Assembly: GCA_017629415.1 (NCBI GenBank)
Contig: JAGBXG010000507.1
Span: 1-6,028, forward strand
Source of the DNA: Pseudomonadota bacterium
GTDB taxonomy: Bacteria; Myxococcota; Bradymonadia; UBA4248
Length of the DNA: 6,028 nt
Direction: 5' to 3'
The notes under the pieces are model-generated. The model was not told where the DNA came from, made no database searches, and was given only the letters and a program-made list of their open reading frames with translations. Numbering within the stretch: the first letter of the stretch is position 1; each line of letters starts with the position of its first letter. The translations under genes and the position numbers were made by a program. Positions 1 through 5,300 of the stretch are shown here, piece after piece.

Positions 1-69
1 CCCGCTCCCCCCATTTTTCTTCTCCGCAATATACCACTTCATAAGTGATTTGAGACTTTGCATACACTG

Positions 70-89
70 TGGGGGCTATGCCTCCCCCA
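70..89. repeat. G5/C5 palindrome (REP-like)
   Basis: TGGGGG at 70-75 pairs with CCCCCA at 84-89 around an 8-base loop; an inner GGC/GCC pairing is an alternative. A CTGCAGA sequence follows at 99-105. Near the other end of the window the reverse strand shows the same order (G5, CT-TGCC, C5, then CTGCAGA). The two sites may therefore be diverged copies of one genomic repeat in opposite orientations. Not followed by a clean T-run, so a terminator is less likely. Confidence 0.5.
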
Positions 90-126
90 AAATACGACCT
101 GCAGATGCATCAAAAAGGGAGAAATT

Positions 127-156
127 TTGTATCATTGCCATTGAACCGCATAATAT
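127..156 (+). promoter_or_regulatory. weak possible sigma70-type promoter
   Basis: TTGTAT (127-132) and TAATAT (151-156) are separated by 18 bases. The -35 matches consensus at three of six positions and the -10 at four of six; an overlapping TATAAG at 154-159 is a better -10 but lacks a well-placed -35. If used, it would give a leader of about 160 bases containing the stem-loops at 161-240. Speculative. Confidence 0.2.
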
Positions 157-160
157 AAGA

Positions 161-194
161 TGTGGTGTTGTGCGCTTTTAGCGCACTAGCCACA
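161..194 (+). repeat. two-part stem-loop upstream of the operon
   Basis: An outer stem TGTGG (161-165) with CCACA (190-194) and an inner stem GTGCGC (170-175) with GCGCAC (181-186) enclose a five-base loop TTTTA, with a 4/3 internal loop between them. GTGCGCTT (170-177) can instead pair perfectly with AAGCGCAC (235-242), giving a competing long-range fold. No T-run follows, so it is not an obvious terminator. It may be an extragenic repeat or a structured leader RNA. Confidence 0.5.
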
Positions 195-196
195 CC

Positions 197-240
197 GCGC
201 GAGCGTATGGAGGCGGCGAAGCCGACGACATAGCAAGCGC
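197..240. repeat. imperfect extragenic palindrome
   Basis: A symmetric element is centred on CGGC-GAA-GCCG (214-224). Outward, TATG (206-209) faces CATA (229-232), GC (203-204) faces GC (233-234), and GCGC (197-200) faces GCGC (237-240), with mismatches and a bulge between. The layout is typical of extragenic palindromic repeats. Copies elsewhere in the genome cannot be checked here. Confidence 0.45.
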
Positions 241-264
241 ACCTTTAGTTTCGACAAAAATCTC

Positions 265-294
265 GCGAACAGATAGCTAAATTTGTCTGTACGC
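265..294. promoter_or_regulatory. operator-like inverted repeat
   Basis: GCGAACAGA (265-273) and TCTGTACGC (286-294) are inverted arms of nine bases with one mismatch, separated by the A/T-rich spacer TAGCTAAATTTG. The element ends 27 bases before the first start codon. A weak -10-like TAGCTA or TAAATT lies inside the spacer, with TTCGAC at 250-255 as a poor -35, so a dimeric repressor here could block a promoter. It could equally form a leader hairpin. Confidence 0.4.
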
Positions 295-295
295 A

Positions 296-307
296 TGCTT
301 ATAAGCA
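296..307. promoter_or_regulatory. perfect 12-bp palindrome before the start codon
   Basis: TGCTTATAAGCA reads identically on both strands and ends 14 bases before the ATG at 322. It contains a TATAAG-like -10, but no matching -35 at 16-18 bases was found. Possible roles are a second operator half-site pair or a promoter core, which would imply a very short leader. Confidence 0.35.
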
Positions 308-321
308 GGTTCAAATAGGCC

Positions 322-2394
322 ATGGTATTTACCATTCTCATCATTGACAATCGCAAGACATATGAAAATTTTGAAGCCTATCGTTTTATCTTTCAGCCGT
401 ATATTGCGGCAGGAAAGATGGCGATTTGCCTTTGGAACGAAGACGGCGACAGGGTGGAAACTGCTTTGCCGCGGCTGAAGGAGTTAACGCGAGATCGGGA
501 TACCTGGCGAGCTATTGTGGTGAATCCGGATGGCTTCAATGAGGAATATCAAAAAGTGATGAGAAGCCAGAATCCGTTTGATTATTCGGAGATTGACAAG
601 GAAGACGGTCCGCATGAAAGTCCGATTCCTTTGGTGCGTTTGACCCATATTTTGGGCGGATATCCTTCTACTCCCCCTAAAACCTTTGAAGAAGCGTTTG
701 AATGTTACGAAAAATCTGAAAATGACGATTGGGATGACGGCTGGAATGACGATTGGAGCAGCCAAACATTCGAACATGCGTTGAAAAGTCAGACATTGCG
801 TCACGATGAACTCACAGAAGAAGATAGAGAAAAATATACATTAAAATCTATTTATATCGAAACAAGACATCATGAAGATATTTTAAAGGGTTATCAGGAA
901 CTGGCTCAAAAATATGATAGTTTAATTTCAAAACCCTGCGAAATATTATTAACCGGATTGCGTCATTATTATCCCAATGACAAACTCCGGCTTGAAGAAG
1001 TTTGGAAAAAACCGCATGAATCGGCAAGTTCTGCCTTCTGCGAACGCAATAAATATCCCGGAAATTGCAGATTTTTATTTGCAGAACCCACGCATTATGA
1101 CGAAAATCATCTGCAAAAATTATATGCCGAATTTTGGCTTTCTGTACTCACATTAGCCCTTAACCGCGTGCCTTCGGCGACCTTGCAAGCCTATCGTTTG
1201 TATCGTCTTGGTATTGATATCGATTTAAGAAAATTAGACGATGCCTTGAACACACAGCTCGATAAATTAGAATCCGTCAAACAATATTTGACCCAAAAAC
1301 GCGCGGCACTGCCGGAATTTACCTTAAAGAGCTCGAGCAATATTCTGGAACGCCAGGAAATTAAAGTTCTCACCGAGACTTCGGACGAAAAAGAAGATTA
1401 CGCCAATAACATCGATAAGGGCTCAAAAAACGTCGTTGCACATGGCGCATTTCAAACAGACAGGTCAGAAATTGCCCAAATGGCCTCCATGCTCAAAGAT
1501 CCCAGACGCGCCATTGAACGTGCCGCCAGAACCGTGCGCCGCAAAGCAGATGGCTTCTTGGGCGAACAAATTTTGCTCGATGAATTTCAATATCATGATT
1601 TGATTCAGGAAACCGCCGAACTCGAAAAAAAGGTCTTTTCCATTCGACCACGCAATACATTTGACCGCAACAGCGTCCAAAAATCTAAAGCCGATTATCA
1701 AAAAGCCAATCATAATATGCCCAAATCCGCCATGACCATGCAGGAACAAATCGTTCTCATGCTTGTCGCCGTAGGATTGGCGCTGTGCGGCTTCATTCCC
1801 TACTTCATCGGCCTTACCGACAGCTCCCCCTTAACCTTTTTCCTCGGGCTCATCATCTGTGTCATCGTACTCGCTGTGACTGCATTCGGCGGATATTTGG
1901 CTCTGATCCCCTTCAAACATCAAGTCGAAGACCAAATTCTTAAAAATGATAAAATTATTCATAAAGAATTTGATAAACGCGTTGCCATTGAAAAAAAATT
2001 CGGAAATCATTTTACCAATATCTGCACTTATATGAAAGCTCAGGCCCTGATCTCCGGCGCATGCATCGGACAAGATGAAGCTCAGTTAAAACGGCATCAG
2101 TATTTCAATGATTTGCGCATCACGGATTCCGTCATTGAAAAATTAGAAAATTGGATGGCACACTTCCGTATCGAACGAGTTCCTGAAACGAAAACAAATA
2201 TCGAAAACTTTTTTAATGAATCTTTGCCAATGCAAGACAATCACATTTTCTGGCTCCCCATTTCCGGCGAGGATACCAAAATACCGCTCAATACATCCGG
2301 TCATAAGATAGATACGCCGTTCGAATTTGTCACGCGCCTCACCATTGCCCGCGAAGAAATCTTTGATACAAACAACGATGGAGAGCAGCCATGA
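322..2394 (+). CDS. uncharacterised two-helix membrane protein (690 aa)
   Basis: Function not recognised. Residues 1-70 alternate strands and helices (TILIIDN, MAICLWNEDG, WRAIVVNPDG) like a small Rossmann or receiver-type domain, but where a receiver has its acidic pair and phospho-Asp the residues look like Asp-Asn and Asn, so any such domain is probably inactive (inference). Residues 100-119 carry a conserved-looking PIPLVRLTHILGG segment. An Asp/Trp-rich microrepeat lies at 134-145. Residues 260-335 and 380-440 look helical. Two hydrophobic helices, about 476-497 and 503-529, are joined by a short loop; basic residues on both flanks suggest both termini are cytosolic. Residues 530-620 are charged and helical, possibly coiled coil. 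The start is fixed by an in-frame TAG at 316-318 with no earlier ATG; the ribosome-binding site is poor (AGG at 307-309 or 317-319). It overlaps the next gene by four bases, suggesting a joint membrane complex. Confidence 0.9.
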   Translation: MVFTILIIDNRKTYENFEAYRFIFQPYIAAGKMAICLWNEDGDRVETALPRLKELTRDRDTWRAIVVNPDGFNEEYQKVMRSQNPFDYSEIDKEDGPHESPIPLVRLTHILGGYPSTPPKTFEEAFECYEKSENDDWDDGWNDDWSSQTFEHALKSQTLRHDELTEEDREKYTLKSIYIETRHHEDILKGYQELAQKYDSLISKPCEILLTGLRHYYPNDKLRLEEVWKKPHESASSAFCERNKYPGNCRFLFAEPTHYDENHLQKLYAEFWLSVLTLALNRVPSATLQAYRLYRLGIDIDLRKLDDALNTQLDKLESVKQYLTQKRAALPEFTLKSSSNILERQEIKVLTETSDEKEDYANNIDKGSKNVVAHGAFQTDRSEIAQMASMLKDPRRAIERAARTVRRKADGFLGEQILLDEFQYHDLIQETAELEKKVFSIRPRNTFDRNSVQKSKADYQKANHNMPKSAMTMQEQIVLMLVAVGLALCGFIPYFIGLTDSSPLTFFLGLIICVIVLAVTAFGGYLALIPFKHQVEDQILKNDKIIHKEFDKRVAIEKKFGNHFTNICTYMKAQALISGACIGQDEAQLKRHQYFNDLRITDSVIEKLENWMAHFRIERVPETKTNIENFFNESLPMQDNHIFWLPISGEDTKIPLNTSGHKIDTPFEFVTRLTIAREEIFDTNNDGEQP
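721..756 (+). repeat. three tandem 12-bp units encoding (N/D)D(D/G)W
   Basis: AATGACGATTGG (721-732) and its exact copy (745-756) flank a diverged unit, GATGACGGCTGG (733-744). In frame they give NDDW-DDGW-NDDW at residues 134-145 of the first protein, within an acidic region between the N-terminal domain and the central helical part. Identical outer units suggest recent slippage or duplication. The result is a flexible acidic linker with regularly spaced Trp residues. Confidence 0.8.
2380..2385 (+). promoter_or_regulatory. ribosome-binding site of the second gene
   Basis: GGAGAG lies five bases before the ATG at 2391, inside the last codons of the first gene. It is far stronger than anything before the first gene's start. 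It fixes the start of the second protein and supports coupled translation through the ATGA overlap. Confidence 0.8.
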
Positions 2395-5300
2395 ACACTA
2401 TCTTAAGTTTGATCAAAACCATCACTTTTTGCATGCCCTTTGTCTTTCTTTGCATCGCATGCTATAAAATAAATCTGCCCAAAGCTCATCGATATAAACA
2501 ATATCCTCTGCCCGTTTTCGCCATTGCCTATTGTTTAATTGCTATTTTCGGACTTGAGTTTATTCAGGCTTATATCTTCATAAAGTTAGAAAATTTCTTC
2601 GAACAGTCCAAAGACTTGATGGATATTATTTCTATCATTTTGCCTGAAGAAGCATTTGCAAAGATTTTGGCCGATATGAAAAAATTCATCGAAGGCCTCA
2701 TGATCTATGCCATGAATACGGTTTTTGTAACTGGTTTTCTGGCATGCAAAACCTTCATACTCCCCTTGTGTAAAAAATTCTGGAATGATGAAATCACGCG
2801 CGTCACTTCTATTAAGTTTTATAGAAAAGCCCCATGTCATCTGACCGAAGACCTTGCCAACAGCCTGAATATTAACTTCAAAAAGAAAAAATCTGCCATG
2901 ATTTGGATCCTGCGTCCCGATTATCGACAGAAAAAATATTATTTCGGCGGTTTCTATATCGCACTTTTTGTCGTATCTATGTTGCTGTTTGTCATATCAC
3001 AGGTTTTCAAGGATTATGAGGTCTTCCAATCTTCATTCTATCCCGTGTTCGGCGTGCTGATTTTAGGAGAAATCTTTGCCTTCTTAAACGGCCTGGATGA
3101 TGTCGAAATCTGTTCAGAAGATGAAACTGAAAAAGAAGAACCTGACGAAGAAGAAGAAACTCAAGAAGAAGACACCAAAAAAGAAAAGAAAAAACTCAAT
3201 TACCTCCTCTCTTTACCGCCGAATCAAAGAAAAGATAGATTGCGCGTCGACTTGCGTATTTTATTCATAGATCGCGATTTGCAGGATTCCTATATCGAAC
3301 CATCTGCCGAAACTCCTTCCATTTCGGAATGGCAAGCTGCCTTCTTGGATATCGAAGACAATCATACTGCCGAAATTGCCTTGGAATATTTTTCATCGCT
3401 TGAACAGGAAGGCAAAAACTTTAATATCAACGATATTCATTCTGCCATTCGCCTCATCCAAGGCAAAAGTGTCCTCATCTGCAATCCATTCTATCAAGAT
3501 CTGACGCATTACCTGATGCTGCCCATCATGCGGACTCTCCTGAGACATCGCAAATGCCTGATTCTGTCCGGCCGGGAATCGGCTGTCGAAGACATTAAAG
3601 AATGGATGACTGAAGCCACCCAGGAATTTGTCGGTACTCCAGGCCTCTGGCGCGTCAATGTTCTGTCTGAAAATCCCGCCGATACAGATATCGGCATCAT
3701 GCGTCCAAGTGATATTTATCATTTGAAGCTTCACCAACAAAACGCAGATTTCTTCGAACGCGTTGGCTTTGTATTGCTCATCGAACCCTCCCACATCCTG
3801 GCCACCGGACAAATCGGCTTGAGTATGATTGTGCACCGCATGCACACTCGGTCTAAAGAAGACAAATTATATACACCGCCCGTCTTCTGTGCCTGCGATC
3901 GCAACTGCGATGGACTTGTCGATGTCCTCTCACACACATTGCGTACCAATCTGACCGAAGTCGCCGCAACCCCAGGCACGCCGGCAGGATGCTCACAAAC
4001 AACCTGGCGAGCCGAAGGAACATCCGTTCACAACATTCTGTGGCCCAATATCGCGCGTTTTTTGGATCTTGGCACCTCACTGGCAGCAGCAGCCATGAAA
4101 AACCATGTTCCTGCTGTGACCTGGATAAGCTCCGAAAAATTCCCTGTCATCGACATGAAATGGTTCGCAGGACAATACTACCGGCAAATTTGCCAATACG
4201 CAGGCCTCCCCACCAGCCAGGCTGCCTTCAATCAACGCTTCGAAGTCCAGGCAAATCTCTGGAAAGGCGGCATCCTCCCCGAACGCTTCCTCATCCTCGA
4301 AGACGAATTCCAAAATCTCTTTGAACTCCACCGCATCTACGCTTCTCGTGCGGATTCATATATCTATCTGAATGTTATCAGCGAAAATTATATTTTGCGC
4401 GATTATATGGTCGCCAATTTAAGCACATTCATGCACGATCCCAAAGCTATCCCCACGATCGTGCCCGAATTTGCCAGAACAGAACGCAATACAGCCCTCA
4501 AGCTCGTCATGATGATGGCTGCCGCGCCCCTGTCCGAAACCGAAATTGCCCATGAATTCACCCTATGCGGCATCCCCACCACTTCCGTCTATCAAACCTT
4601 GCAAAACCTGCTCGCCAGGCACTGCAACATGAAACCCGGTTCACACGGCTACGATCTGACAGAAACCTCCGAAGAAAACGGCAGAAGCAAACTCGAAAAA
4701 CGTTATTTCATCGACCAAAATAACGAAATCTACCGCTATGCCCAAAATCTCACCCCCGCTTACTTCATTACAGAAGACGAAACCGGACACAAACACTTGC
4801 TCGGCGCCATGCTCTACGGGCACGTTTATCAAGCCTATCTGCCCGGCCAATTCATCGTTCACGAAGGCAAATACTACGAAATCCGCGCCATTACGTCCGA
4901 AAATGGCGTCATCTTGCGCCGCGCCGCCGATCACATCAATCACCGCAACACCTATCGCCAAAACTGCCGCATCGCCCTGTCAAAATGGCAAGACGAAACC
5001 AGCATGGGCGCACAAACATCTTATTCAGATATCGTTTTCCAACGCGGTACTGCCACCTTAGACATCCAAACCGACGGCTACATCGAAATGCCAGACCTGC
5101 ACGACTTCTCCGCTGCAAGATTTATCGCCGTCAACAACATTCCAACGCGTCAATATATCAACAAAACCGTCCTGCGCATTTCTCTGCCGAACACTACGGT
5201 TCGACAGCGCCTTACTCTCTGTCTGATCCTGAACGAAATCTTTAGAACCACATACCCAGATTCGCAATCCTATATTCATGCCTCCACTGAACTCGGCACT

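Larger units (their letters stand above)
1..321. other. non-coding palindrome-rich leader region
   Basis: No supported gene is present. One forward frame is open from the window edge to a TAG at 178-180, but its translation shows no recognisable protein character. The stretch holds a small hairpin (CACTT 35-39 with AAGTG 43-47), a G5/C5 palindrome (70-89), a two-part stem-loop (161-194), a long imperfect palindrome (197-240), and operator-like symmetric elements (265-307) just before the first gene. The density of inverted repeats suggests an extragenic repeat cluster plus the control region of the operon. Confidence 0.75.

Noticed and set aside
2..180. Partial forward frame from the window edge as the end of an upstream gene
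   Set aside because: The peptide has no protein-like pattern and the frame runs through the palindromes at 70-89 and 161-180.
161..240. tRNA or other structured RNA gene
   Set aside because: There is no acceptor stem, T-loop GTTCRA or CCA end; the pairings fit a simple palindromic repeat better.
3465..3794. Active DEAD/DEAH helicase ATPase
   Set aside because: No GKT Walker A and no DEAD/DEAH box could be found at the expected places.
3393..3845. Reverse-strand open frame of 150 codons, and the other reverse frames across 484-5776
   Set aside because: They are antisense to clearly coding sequence whose product has coherent membrane and domain structure. Their own translations show no coherent family.
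3888..3932. EF-hand or dockerin-like DRNCDGLVDVL in the second protein, with a CxCxxxC cluster
   Set aside because: It sits where an SF2 first RecA domain has its motif III region, in a predicted cytosolic location; a Ser occupies the last calcium-ligand position and there is no second copy. Probably chance.
3989..4324. Forward open frame of 111 codons in another frame, plus similar ones at 4738-5061 and 4985-5245
   Set aside because: They lie fully inside the second gene, have Pro/Arg/Ser/Thr-rich shadow composition and lack a ribosome-binding site.
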